From assembly GCA_030280995.1 (NCBI GenBank), contig JASXTE010000005.1, positions 20,850,501-20,914,500 of the forward strand: a DNA stretch of 64,000 bases, written 5' to 3'. Position 1 is the first letter of the stretch. Every line of letters starts with the position of its first letter. Shown here one piece after another: positions 36,801 through 46,004 of the stretch. The stretch comes from Hemileia vastatrix (taxonomy: Eukaryota; Basidiomycota; Pucciniomycetes; Pucciniales; Zaghouaniaceae). Below the pieces are notes generated by a model. The model saw only the letters and a program-made list of their open reading frames with translations. It did no database searches and was not told the DNA's origin. Made by a program: the position numbers and the translations under genes.

Positions 36801-39542
36801 CCAATTGCTCAAGTTATCATTTTTCATGACAACAAAATCACAAATAGCTCTTACAAAACCATGGTTATATTTAAAAAACACTGTGGCTTTGTATTTACCA
36901 ATGGGGGACAAAACAGAGCCATACCCTCTCCAATTTTCAGAAATGATAGGCAACAGTTTAGATTTATAGTCTTGATCTACTGAGGCAAGTGCTCTTTCAG
37001 ATACTACACTTCCTCCAGCTCCAGAATCCAGAACAACTTCAATGCTGGTTCCATTAATCAAGACTGGTGCCTTAAGAGGGGCAATAACAATTGAGTTATC
37101 CTCAATGTTCTTTATGATCTCAGCATCCTCAACTGTAGATAAATCATTATTATCAATGTCAATAGTATTTAAATAATGAATATCTTCTTCCAGCATCAAG
37201 ATTTCTTGTTGAGATTCATATGAAATATTGCTGGCACAATCACTTGATGTATCATCCAGTGCCACTGTGTCATCAGCATGCTCCTCTGTTTGTTCCACAA
37301 GATTTATCTTCTTGTCACAAACATGGCCTTTCTGCCAAGGCTTGTTGCACTTGAAGCAAGTGTTTGTTGCATACTTCTTTGGTGCAATAGGGGCAGAAGG
37401 TTTACCAACCTTTTCCAGAGGTTTTTGTTGGTAAGTGGAGGGTTTCTCCAAAGGGGTCCTAGGAATGAATCTTCTTGCATCATACTTATTGTTTAGAAGT
37501 ATCTCATTGCAAGTATTAATGAAAGAAGAGGGTTCTTTGGAGAACTCAGTCCTAGCCACAATCAAGTCTCTCAGAGACATTGGTAATTTATAGAGGATCC
37601 TGTCCTTCCATAAATCAAACTCCATATTTGGGTCCATTGCCCTTAAGATTTTTACAAGTTTCATTAAAAACTCAATAGGTTTATCAGTAGAAGAGCTATA
37701 TCTAGTTTCCTCATACTGCCTTTGTTGATCCATTCTGAACTTGGAGCCACCAAATTGTGCTATAATTAATTTCTTCCAATCCTCCCATGAATAGTCATTC
37801 CCATCCAGGAGAACAGATTCATACCACATCAGGGCAACATTAGTGAACAAAGAAATTAATTTGGACACAATTTCCTCATCTGGGAGTTTGTAAGAATTTT
37901 TTAAATTATCAATTCTGCAAATAAATTGTTGCCAATCAGAGGAAGAATCACCATCAAATGTTGGGTACTGGTCAAGTTTTGGCCAATTCTTTTGATTTGA
38001 AGGAGTCTCCTTAGTACTAGCTTGTTTCTGAGTAAGAAGCAGCTGTAATTTCTCTAATTGTGCTGAAATCTCATTGTTTAATCCTTCTGTTGCAGATCCT
38101 GGTGCATCATCAGTTTTTGATGGAAACTCAGTGTTATCAACAGGTATTTCTGGATCAATTTTTATTTTAGATGAACTAGCCACAGGTACTGGTTGAGAAT
38201 CCTGCACTATATGTTCCTTCACAGAATTGTCAGAATATTTTTGGTCATTTAACAATGAGTTCAATGTTTCTTCAATGGTTGTTAGTCTTGTTTTCATTCT
38301 TGGAAGACTAGATAAACTTTCATTGACAGTTGCAAAAGATAATTGATTTTTATGTTGAAAAGATGAAAAATGGTCACTCAATCTTTTCAGATTTATCTTA
38401 TCTATCTCTACCTCCTGGCAACAGGCAGATACAGTATCTTTTAGTTTAGACAAATCATTTTTTATATTTTGCCATAAAGCAATTTTCTTTTCATTGGTTG
38501 CTTTGTAATGAGACAATTCATCAGAGACTCTCTGTGCTTCACTTTTTAATGCTTGATAACCCTGATCAGTTAACAAACTATTATATCTCTGAGTCAATTG
38601 CATATTGTTCATTATATGATTTTTCTTGGCAATAATATCTCTCAAGTGCTCATCATTAATTCTTGCTACATCCGGAGTGTTTCTCAATAAGGAAACTGAG
38701 TAACTTTCCAGACTCTCATAGAACTCAGGGTCAAGAGTTTCATCAATCACAGCCATATCAGGATTAATCATTGAGGTAGCAATTAAAAGTAATGGATTGG
38801 ACACATGAGATAACTGTCTACTATTCCCAGCCTCTATAGGTCTCAAGGTTTCATCTTGCCTTCCAGATTTACCTGAAGGAACAGAGTCAGCCACAAGAAA
38901 AGGCACTTGAGAATCAATAGAGGGACGTACCAGGGTTTGCTGGGTATCACCATATTGGGCTTCCTTCTTCTTTTGCCTCCTTGATAAGGGTGGGGAGGAG
39001 TGGGGTTTGCCTGGGTGGGCCTTGATGGACCTACCTGAGGTAATTGATGCTGATTTTGAGCTAAGTAGTCCCACTGTGTGTTGAGCCAGTCCCACTGCCA
39101 CTTTGACACTTCTACCATCTCTTGGGATTGGGGAGCCAATTGTTGTTGATCCCTGGGAGGAAGAGGTTTCCTTTTCTCTTGGAGAGAAGTATTTGTTCTT
39201 TTCTCCCATTCTTCCAAGGCATCTACCCTTACCTTTAGTTTTAAGCTGTCTGTCTTTAACTCCTTTATGTGGGTTGACAGATTCTTTATCTGCTGGGACA
39301 ACGGCATCTTTTTTATCTTGAAGCCTCTTGGAAGCTCTTCTGGTGGGTTTGTCCTGGGTTTCTGATCCTGAGTATTGTCCACTAGGATTTCTACTTCTTC
39401 CATTTCCACATCCTGTTTGGGGCAAGGATTTATTAGTTTGAGAAATTCTTCTTGTTAAAGGAGAACTTACAGAAGTAGGCTCATCATAATCAATTAAGTC
39501 TAGTTCTTCTTCACGTGCAGTAAAACCACTTTGATCAGTCAT
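33900..39542 (-). CDS. Ty3/gypsy chromovirus Gag-Pol polyprotein (1880 aa, truncated at C-terminus)
   Basis: One open frame of 1880 codons. An N-terminal charged region and coiled-coil stretch lead to a Ty3-type capsid (PTFDGDSSSDWQQF, about residue 530), a zinc knuckle CFKCNKPWQKGHVC (about 735), the aspartic protease DSGAGGSVV (about 843), reverse transcriptase with YIDD (about 1193), RNase H (LYTDASFIGLG, about 1340), an integrase HHCC finger (CHDDILAGH...CDSC) and the catalytic core (MDFVTGLP, SDRD, HHPQTDGLAE, about 1645-1740). It makes the virus-like particle proteins and enzymes of the retroelement. All visible catalytic residues are intact. The frame ends at a TAA that replaces Gln of the sister copy, removing the chromodomain. 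Start ATG at 39542 is about 1.06 kb after the 5' LTR. Confidence 0.95.
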   Translation of the reverse strand: MTDQSGFTAREEELDLIDYDEPTSVSSPLTRRISQTNKSLPQTGCGNGRSRNPSGQYSGSETQDKPTRRASKRLQDKKDAVVPADKESVNPHKGVKDRQLKTKGKGRCLGRMGEKNKYFSPREKETSSSQGSTTIGSPIPRDGRSVKVAVGLAQHTVGLLSSKSASITSGRSIKAHPGKPHSSPPLSRRQKKKEAQYGDTQQTLVRPSIDSQVPFLVADSVPSGKSGRQDETLRPIEAGNSRQLSHVSNPLLLIATSMINPDMAVIDETLDPEFYESLESYSVSLLRNTPDVARINDEHLRDIIAKKNHIMNNMQLTQRYNSLLTDQGYQALKSEAQRVSDELSHYKATNEKKIALWQNIKNDLSKLKDTVSACCQEVEIDKINLKRLSDHFSSFQHKNQLSFATVNESLSSLPRMKTRLTTIEETLNSLLNDQKYSDNSVKEHIVQDSQPVPVASSSKIKIDPEIPVDNTEFPSKTDDAPGSATEGLNNEISAQLEKLQLLLTQKQASTKETPSNQKNWPKLDQYPTFDGDSSSDWQQFICRIDNLKNSYKLPDEEIVSKLISLFTNVALMWYESVLLDGNDYSWEDWKKLIIAQFGGSKFRMDQQRQYEETRYSSSTDKPIEFLMKLVKILRAMDPNMEFDLWKDRILYKLPMSLRDLIVARTEFSKEPSSFINTCNEILLNNKYDARRFIPRTPLEKPSTYQQKPLEKVGKPSAPIAPKKYATNTCFKCNKPWQKGHVCDKKINLVEQTEEHADDTVALDDTSSDCASNISYESQQEILMLEEDIHYLNTIDIDNNDLSTVEDAEIIKNIEDNSIVIAPLKAPVLINGTSIEVVLDSGAGGSVVSERALASVDQDYKSKLLPIISENWRGYGSVLSPIGKYKATVFFKYNHGFVRAICDFVVMKNDNLSNWFIVGNDILTKYGIKLDPSNQCFTMGLNGKRKFKISSPKKLLKPELNTCNYVVQYKGRSTKEMHALRSEIDNASFGEQLSGEDKDSIINLIKSFPMAFAHGSHELGLVKEEMKLSLSCPLTDIPPSLKKKPYPASPTKRKDIEENISTLLKMNIIEKVVETPKYCVISPVLISYEKDKARLCGDYRALNTYTVDDIYPLPRISSIHATLQGAKYISCLDGNKGYHQVPVEKNSQNFLMIATHMGIYKYIRMPFGPKNAPSVFQKVMDNTFHQEIIEGWLMVYIDDIIIFSKTFEDHLKHLCKVFQKMDEINMTLALKKCKFGFHSLKFLGHVVSGLQICVDQNKVAAIQQVKAPTTVRELQSFLGMCGYYRQYIKNYQVIALPLTQLTRKDVAFVWNSERQRAFDTMKHCLMSAPILALPDFDQPFVLYTDASFIGLGAALHQKQVINDKVSEVVICYISRTLRNSELKYGATQLECLAVVWALEKLHYYLDDQKFELVTDFSAVKSLLNLKTPNRHMFRWQLAVQEYRGRMTIIHRAGIGHSNVDMLSRLPLPNDDSNPAYDPEDEIIHIHGIYVVDMEEELLQLILESYDKDTDLKKLCTILNDPKNASIQALIKTLPPKYQKGLEKGKFSIDEGYLYYRRKLSNVIVIPPSMKEIILKICHDDILAGHFDLDKTMIRIKNTAWWANMSEDTKLYVESCDSCQKSKRLTGKRAGLMQHIEPPDAPWQIINMDFVTGLPIAGKDSYNSCWVIVDRFTKMCKFIPTHKDVSTKELAFLWWSHMFNTAGFPKAIISDRDPKFTSEFWMSLMDVCGCDLKLSTAHHPQTDGLAERMIQTLEDMIRRYCAFGLEYKDNDRFTHDWVTLLPGLEFAYNSTVHSVTQRKPFELWLGYVPNTPAQILNNKIPKLDIHPGVKSFLQMQQLCRNHAQKCIEKSFEYEKKRWDKSHKEYTFKKGDEVLISTVHFNL

Positions 39543-39545
39543 TTT

Positions 39546-40603
39546 AAGATTCTACTGAAATGAAGGAAAAGAGACAAAATTAATTAGTCTTTTATTTTTA
39601 ATTTTTATTTAACAGAAATAAAATAAAAATAAATAAATAAAAATCTTTTTAGGATAAAAATCAACTTAAATAAAATTAATAAAAAAAATTTAAAACCAGG
39701 ATAATGCAATCAACTGTAGAAATAAATTAGAATTTCTATTAATTTTTATTTTCAGGATTTAAATCAACTAATTTATTACCAGGATTTATTGTCAACTGAA
39801 ATAATCAAATATGAATCTTTATTAATAAAAATTATTTTAACTGATTAATTAACTACCAGGACTTAATGTCAACTGAAGTAATTTAAATATGAATTTTATT
39901 ACTTAAAAAGATTTATTGGATTACCAGGACTCAAAGTCAACTGAAGTAATGAAATGTTAATTATTTATTAAAAAAAATATATAATTGTCAGGACAATTTG
40001 TCAACTGGAACAATTAATTAATCAGGACAAATGTCAACTGAAAAATTATAATAATTATTTTATTTAATAAAATATATTATTGTCAGGACAGTTTGTCAAC
40101 TGGAACAATTAAAATTCAAATTAATCAGGACAATTGTCAACTGAAAAATGATAATAATTAATATTAATATATAATTATTTTATTACCTCTGGGACTAAGA
40201 ACAGTTATTGCTCTATTATGGTCAACCAGGAAAAATAAAAAAAAATATAATAATAAAATTAAATTCCAATTACCAGACACCTCCCCCTGCAAAATGAGCA
40301 AATTAATGCCACTTACAGAGTGCTGAGTAAAAGGAAATACGTAGCAAATGAAGAGTGAAGAGTAACCCACAAATAGTAATCACAATAATTACCACGATAT
40401 ATACGATCTTTAGTCAGTATATGAACTTAAGTTTTGGAGCGCGGTTCGATTCCCGTTTGCAGCAAAAACTTTTATCACGTGACGTATGACGTTCGTTGTT
40501 TTCTTGCCTCCACTCGTCCTTTACAGGTGCTTCTACGCCGATGGTCCTCTCGATTACGCCTCAAGTAATGTTGCGCCGTCAATATTTCGGAAAGGTTCCC
40601 AAT
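39546..40603 (-). promoter_or_regulatory. Chromovirus copy 1 untranslated leader
   Basis: Between the 5' LTR and Gag. A primer-binding-site candidate TGGGAACCTTTCC starts two bases after the LTR (about 40601 downward on the minus strand). From about 39690 to 40150 a short box (CAGGA, then about 6-10 bases, then GTCAACTG on the + strand) repeats around ten times. Around 40476-40494 lies a compact G+C-richer cluster with CACGTG and two TGACGT boxes, typical bZIP/bHLH-type sites. At 40439-40463 there is a tRNA T-arm-like string (GGTTCGATTCCC). Confidence 0.7.
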
Positions 40604-41418
40604 TGTCAAGGTACACTTTTAGTCTAGAAGATTTGGTACGTAGTTCTACGAGGATTTAAAAGGCTTAAATGGATTTTCAACAAATTTGTACGTATTTCTT
40701 AATTCAAAGATGAATGTTTTACTCAATGACAGAGGTAGGATTAAAATATTAATATAATTTATAAATTAGAATTACGCTATTGTAAGTACTAATGATATAG
40801 AATATAAGAATAAGTGTTTATTTGGTTATTGTTGTAGTAAAATGGTTTGGTAAGATAGAATGATTAAAAGACAACAAAAAGAGAGGCCTTTTATAGGCAA
40901 AGGAGAGACAAAGCACGGAAATCAAATTCTAAAAACAGTAGGGAAAAAGAGAGAAAAAGAACATTCCAGAAAGAGTATTTCAAATAATAAAGTTATTCCA
41001 AAAAGAAGGCGTCAAAAAAAAGATGTATTTACAGAGTATGTCAGAAATACATCAATATTTTTAATATTTACTGTAAATGTCAATTCCAAATAAGAAATTT
41101 GATTTATTTGTATATATTTAATATTATTTGAATATTTAAATCTTATTTTATCTTTGTATTTAAATATAAAGTTTTATTTTTCCCAACCTGTCAATTGAGC
41201 ACGGTGTTAGAGAAAATATAAGGGACAAAATTATAATTATAATTTTACTTATTTATTTAATTAATTAATTTAATTTTAACATTCTGTAACTAGTTAATTT
41301 ATAACTAATGTTAATGTAACTAAATGATAATTAAATAATAATTAAAGATGATAAGGTGCGGCTTCATCCAGTAAATAATTCCTTATTTCACTGGGTAAGT
41401 CCAGTAGCCTGGCTGACA
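40604..41418 (-). repeat. Ty3 chromovirus copy 1, 5' LTR
   Basis: 815 bp, nearly identical to 32666-33481, with the same TGTCA/TGACA ends. As the upstream LTR in the element's orientation it carries the promoter; TATAAAAGG is present on the minus strand at 40895-40887. The near identity of the two LTRs means a recent insertion. Confidence 0.95.
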
Positions 41419-42396
41419 GATAGTATTTTTTCTATTTTCACAAATGAACAATTTTTTGTTTCAATTAATCCAGAAAGAAAATTTTGTTGTAAGCATATTA
41501 TATTATATTTATTATGATTTTAAATACTATATTTTCAAGATTTGTGTTTAATATTTCCTGTGAAAGTTAATGTTAATGTGAATTTAAAGTAAGCTTGAAG
41601 AAATTTAATCAATAGGCATATTGGATATTTAAAATAATATTTTGCTCCAATCTTGAATCATCCTGGGCTAAACAATATCCCAAATAAGGTTTTTGTGGGT
41701 CAATTTGGATTTAAGTAGGATTAAGTGAGGTTTAATAAAGGACAGATAAAAGGCTAAATTCATTACTAGTGACTTTTTTCTCAAAATAGTTATAAAATAT
41801 GTATCATTCTGGAATCAAGCTTCAATAAAGTTGAATTGAAACAGAGATAATTTCTAGCAGCACAACACCATATTTACAAAGGTGTAAAATACCTCAAATA
41901 TTACTCATAATATAGGAAGGCAAGGAATCTACAAAATTCACATTTCAAACGAGGATTTATATTTTGAATTTGAAATTGAGAAATGGAATATTATTTTCCA
42001 ATTTAAATATCTATTAGTCATTTTACCAAAAGTTTTCAGTAATCAGATTGAATTTTGATGGTATTTTGTTGTAGATTAATCATTTTGATGAGACATTTAC
42101 TCAAAATTACTGGTTTCGTTTCTAATATTCCATGTGAAATTCATTACGAATCTTTTTGAAAGTGAATAGTTGACATATTGGATATGCAAAAGCTTATGTT
42201 AGATCAAAGTGAGATCAAAGGGAGTTTAACTGATGATCAAATTAGGATTTTACAAGATCAAACGGTGATCAATGTAGGTTCATCTTGAGCTCAATTTGTG
42301 ACAAATCTCTGACTAAATGTAAGGCCAAACAATTTCCTACATGGTGATGATGTGTGCATAATTCAAGCATAGATTTGTGGCTCAACGGAGTTCAAG
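41419..42396. other. GATAG duplication, then copia LTR-like/unassigned sequence
   Basis: Begins with the right-hand GATAG duplication (41419-41423). Then come about 970 bp of A+T-rich sequence without a gene. Its right part, read on the minus strand, follows the copia 3' end at 42397-42430 and is probably LTR of that second copia copy; it looks only distantly like the sequence after 6820. Confidence 0.4.
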
Positions 42397-42600
42397 CAAG
42401 GGGTATTGCTAGCAATACCCCCCCATTTTTTCTGTGGTGATTGTGTGGAAAGAAAAAAGACATCTGCTTGGGGTTTTTTAGCTTTTCTCCTTCTTTTTCA
42501 TGTTAATGATATCCTTTATTTTTTTCTCTCTTTTCATCTATTCACATTTCTATTAAATAAACTTTAGAACAACAAACATGGTTGTAGCAAAATCACTAAG
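42397..42600 (-). pseudogene. Copia Pol C-terminal fragment, second copy
   Basis: Read on the minus strand, the sequence ends in HHRKNGGVLLAIPLA, then a stop. The copia element at 6.8 kb ends in HHRKFGGVLLAIPLI. The shared nucleotide block includes the G7 run and the TATTGCTAGCAATA palindrome. Upstream, the CAAGCAGATGTC string resembles the code for QVADL of the RNase H C-terminus. Only this short tail remains. Confidence 0.7.
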
Positions 42601-42608
42601 AGGGGGGG

Positions 42609-42892
42609 TGTTATAGCTAGATAATGGTAGACTTAGTGATTACGTGTTATGTACATAGTATCTAGTATAAAAGCCATGGTGCAGCTGACGTGTCTAACTC
42701 CGGTTCACTCCAGACAAAGCGCTGACACTGCTACCATAAAGGTGAGGGAATAATCCCTTTATGTTTCCTATTCTTTATCATACTTATGAAATATATTCTC
42801 ACCAATTTCTATCGGTTTGTTTCTCTCGGTGTTATTAAGCATAGATATCTGTGACATTTACTTAAACCTTACTTGTGTACCGCTACCTCATA
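42609..42892 (+). repeat. Copia-type LTR fragment/solo LTR with TATA box
   Basis: Starts TGTTATAGCTAG directly after a purine tract (AGAGGGGGGG), which is the normal polypurine-LTR junction. It contains TATAAAAG at 42666-42673 and ends near CCTCATA, where a MITE begins. No partner LTR is visible, so it is the 3' LTR of a copia element whose body is gone. Confidence 0.7.
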
Positions 42893-43083
42893 CAGCCATA
42901 TTGGAAACGGTTGGTGCAGTTTTACAAAAAATTAAAAACCTCTGGATAGATCAATGGACATTTGACAGGATATTCAGCTTCCTATCACGAAAAACTTGTC
43001 ACTTTAACTGTCAAACGTCAATCATTCTGTCCAAATGTTTAGATTTTTTTGCTTAGGTGCACCAACCATTGTCAATATGGCTG
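42893..43083. mobile_element. 191-bp MITE, same TIR family as the 5.28-kb transposon
   Basis: The ends are 26-bp inverted repeats beginning CAGCCATATTG and finishing GGTTGGTGCA (three mismatches), flanked by TA on both sides (42891-42892 and 43084-43085). The same CAGCCATATT...TGGTGCAG ends bound the 5.28-kb element at 47244-52519. The interior is non-coding. It is a non-autonomous derivative that the larger element's transposase could mobilise. Confidence 0.85.
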
Positions 43084-43099
43084 TAACTCACATAACCAT

Positions 43100-43380
43100 A
43101 ACACTGAGCACATCCTTCTTTTCTGCCCTGCTCACTTACAGCTACTTGGGAAAACCTTGCTCTTTTTTTGCCCCTCATCTTCCGCCAAAAGTGGTTAAAA
43201 CTCATGTTTTTGGCAGGGAGTGGAAGGCCAAAACACAGCAAGCTTTTCCCAAACAGTTGTAACTCAACACCGCATCCTGTTAAAGGCTGCTCAAAAACAC
43301 AATATTTGCTTCACCACATCCAATCTTCTTTCACCTTCTCCTGTTGCCCCACTTGTTGCTAAATTTCTTATTCTCTGGTA
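43100..43380 (+). pseudogene. Relic of the SAM-like partner gene's 3' end
   Basis: Translation near 43260-43375 reads RILLKAAQKHNICFTTSN...SPVAPLVA. This matches WRALLKAACQHNIPFATSC...SPITSLVAA at 50640-50741 in the 5.28-kb transposon. The fragment is eroded and has no open frame upstream. It shows that an older copy of that element once lay here. Confidence 0.6.
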
Positions 43381-43496
43381 GATTCCCCAATAATGTTCTC
43401 CTGTCACAGTAGTCACTTATATTTACCTTTTTATTGCCCTGTGTTTCCTCCTCCCTGTTACAGTTATAAACTGATAAAATAAGTCTAAAATATGTA

Positions 43497-45056
43497 CAGT
43501 GGCTGGACTGAAATTTTCACCTGGTGCATGCATAATCCGGATTATCAGCTTTTTTTTTTTCTTCCTGCTACCACCACCAACGCCACTCACACCTCAGGGT
43601 AAGTACCAATTTCTCATTTTTCTTTTATATTTTACTAATATCACTTTTTTTTTATTTTTCTCTTTCTTTTTCTTATTAATTTTTTAAGTTCAATCCTTAC
43701 CTGCATTTTCACCTGACCCCTGCACCTATGACACAAGCCCGAGCCAAAAAGAGGCACTTGACGACTGAAGAGAAGGCGAAGATAGTTGGCATGTCAATGT
43801 GGGGGGCCAATCCATACCAAATATCAAGGTGTTATGGGATTCCTCGGGCCACTGTGCGTGATATCATCAAGAAACATGATATCACTGGCACAGTGGAAAC
43901 TGCCCAACGCCCTGGCCGACCTCGCATTTCTTCTGATCGTGACCTTTGGGAAATCAGCCAAGTCCTGTCAAAAAACAGAAGATCAACATTAGCTGAAATT
44001 ACAGACACACTTACAAATGAAATCTCACCTCGTACACTTCGAAGGGGTGCACATGAACTTGGATTCCATAGCCGAGCTGCTGTAAAAAAGCCATTTATTA
44101 ACTCCTCACACAAAACTCGCCGCCTCAAGTTTGCTCAAGCACATTTGCACTGGACTAGTAACAATTGGAAGGCTGTGCTATGGTCCGATGAATCTAGTTT
44201 TGAAATTGGAAAGACAACCCGTCAAACTTTAGTGTGGCGTCAAAGTCAGGAAAAGTTCAAAAATGATTGTCTTGTACCCACTTTCAAGAGTGGGCAATCC
44301 TTGCTAATGGTTTGGGGTTCTTTTCATAGCAATGTTAAGGGGGTCCCCTTGTATTTCTTCCAGCAAAACAACGAACAACTAAAGATTTTATTGAAAATGT
44401 TTATATCTCAAACTTACTCCCTTGGCTTGCAAAAAATGATGGACGCAACCGGCTAATCTTAATGGAAGATAATGCCCCGATTCACACCTCACACCTTGCT
44501 GCTCAATTCCATGAAGCAATTAACTTATGCAAGATGATAAACTGGCCAGCACAGTCTCCTGATCTCAATCCAATTGAGAATGTATGGCGAGAAATCAAAG
44601 ATTCTATTTCTCAACTTTATCAACCAAAAACAATCCCTCAGATGCGCGAGGCCATTCAAATGGCTTGGGATGACCTTCCAAGCAACATACTAGACAATTT
44701 AGTTGCATCCATGCCTGCTAGGATGCAGGCTGTTGTTGATGCTGAGGGTGGCTCCACCCGCTGGTAAGGTGAGGTAACTTTTTTTTTAGTCATTTTTCAA
44801 AATTTTTTTTGATGAAATGTCTTATCATACTCTCTAGTTATAATGCTGAAAGGCACAGTCTTGTCACCTTGCTCGTTCTCAAATTTCGAATTTGGGGTTT
44901 TTTTTATAAAAATGTTATCCGATTAAAAAATAAATGTTATGGCTGTTTTCTACATGGTGGTTAGAGTCGGAAAGATATTAGGACCATGTATGTAGAATGG
45001 ATAATCGCTGAGTTATGAGAAAAAAAAAACAGGTGGAAATTTTTGTCCGGCCACTG
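43497..45056 (+). mobile_element. Tc1-like DNA transposon (1.56 kb)
   Basis: Terminal inverted repeats begin CAGTGGC(T/C)GGAC and run to the CACCTG at about 25 bp; they are flanked by TA at 43495-43496 and 45057-45058. One transposase gene lies between them. The size, TA target and CAGT ends are typical of Tc1/mariner. Confidence 0.93.
43728..44767 (+). pseudogene. Tc1-type transposase with one frameshift
   Basis: The first frame (43728-44456) has an N-terminal paired helix-turn-helix (LTTEEKAKIVGMSMWGANPYQISRCYGIPRATVRDIIKK), a GRPR-type linker (RPGRPRISS) and the first catalytic Asp in WSDESSFE. The second (to 44767) has the second Asp in EDNAPIHTS and the Glu in SPDLNPIENVWREIK, about 35 residues further on. 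The frame changes near 44355-44365; from there the alternative frame reads into EDNAPIHTS without a stop. All three acidic residues are therefore present, and a single indel inactivates the copy. An intron with donor GTAAGT near 43599 and acceptor near 43687 may lie in the leader. Confidence 0.9.
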
Positions 45057-45091
45057 TACTTCACACAATAAAGTTGAAGTCGACGTCGAGT

Positions 45092-45394
45092 TGTTAGAAA
45101 AATAAGATTTATTAATCGGTACTCTCAAATTATTACAAACAGCACTATTTAACTATTTACAAAGATTAGCGTTATTAGCTATTTATGTCTGTTATGGTGT
45201 TACCATACTATGTACTTAGCTAGTCTCTCATCAGTATATAGTGTAGCCTCCGAGTACATCGGAGACCTTTCCCTGGTTCTGCAAGGCATCATTCTCTACA
45301 ATGTCTTGTTCATAATCATATTTCCCGTTCATCTTTCTTATATTTATAATCGTGAGAAGATATCCCATGACACTCCCTTGTGCTCGCCCTAACA
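45092..45394. repeat. Solo LTR (TGTTA...TAACA)
   Basis: 303 bp bounded by 5-bp inverted termini, with the tract TAAGATTTATTAATC at one end and GACACTCCCTTGTGCTCGCCC at the other, typical of fungal copia/gypsy LTRs. No coding sequence is attached. Flanking 5-mers do not match, so the duplication has decayed or the limits are off by a few bases. Confidence 0.55.
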
Positions 45395-45449
45395 TGTATA
45401 TACTCCAAATGTGTCTTCCCTCCTTCATGCCCCTAGCTGGGTGAGATTG

Positions 45450-45595
45450 TATGAAATAAAAATAAAATTAAATAACTACCCTATTTAACTATATACAAAT
45501 ATTAGCCTTATTAATCTTTTATGTCTTATTCATTATTACATTTCCCCTTCATCTTTATCTATTTATACCCGTGAGAATCTCATTCCCAACAAAAA
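45450..45595. repeat. Diverged partial LTR of the same family
   Basis: Repeats, with many changes, pieces of the preceding LTR: the TATTTAACTAT...ACAAA(T/G)ATTAG(C)...TTATTA...TTTATGTCT order and the GTGAGAA...TCCCA segment. An older insertion of the same LTR family. Confidence 0.5.
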
Positions 45596-45722
45596 TGTGT
45601 TGCCTATTTAAAAAGGACGGGGATGGGTCGGAAATATACTTTTTTGAACAGGCAAATAATTTTTTGTGAGTGAGGCTTTAATTTTTTCGTCCAATATTCC
45701 GCAAGCTTTTGTGACTTGGCTG
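45596..45722. mobile_element. Truncated MITE related to 52782-52973
   Basis: The right half matches the MITE nested at 52.8 kb: TTGCCTATT...(G/T)AACAGGCAAAT, then AATATTCCGCAAGCTTTTGTG and the ACTTGGCTG terminus followed by TA. The left terminus is missing. Confidence 0.7.
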
Positions 45723-45915
45723 TATGTACATACATCACAACGTTACAGTTTTATTGTCTTTGAGAAAACTCATCTTGCGCTGCAGCTTGAAGACAATTAC
45801 CGACATCTACAACATCACACAAGATGTCCTTCCCTCGATCTCTGTATGATTTCGGACCTAATATCCTGTCCATCAATCAATCTATTGGATCTCAAATATT
45901 GGAGTCAGAAAGACC

Positions 45916-45922
45916 TATAAAG
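45916..45922 (+). promoter_or_regulatory. TATA box of the Gly-rich secreted protein gene
   Basis: TATAAAG lies 89 bp upstream of the ATG at 46005, a normal position for a fungal core promoter. Confidence 0.5.
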
Positions 45923-46004
45923 AGCGGTATTCTGGTATGATTTTGTCTCGCCATCAGCAATCAGTTATCAAACATTTACATTCATAATTTCTTGATAATT
46001 CAGA

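Noticed and set aside
34606..39321. Plus-strand frames opposite the chromovirus polyprotein
   Set aside because: They are antisense shadows of a long conserved minus-strand frame.
38843..39409. Second minus-strand frame of 188 codons overlapping the Gag N-terminus
   Set aside because: It overlaps the main Gag-Pol frame out of phase. An overlapping gene is possible but no homologous frame survives in copy 2, so it is not supported.
40385..40470. A complete tRNA gene in the chromovirus leader
   Set aside because: Only the T-loop-like string GGTTCGATTCCC fits. The T stem has mismatches and no acceptor or D-arm pairing could be built.
6789..42419. One 35-kb DNA transposon bounded by the G4-TATTGCTAGCAATA-C4 palindromes
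   Set aside because: Both palindromes are attached to the same copia coding end (HHRK(F/N)GGVLLAIPL), so they are parts of two separate copia copies rather than TIRs of one element.
43053..43241. Minus-strand frame across the MITE edge and partner-gene relic
   Set aside because: It has no conserved motif and crosses an element boundary; it is a chance frame.
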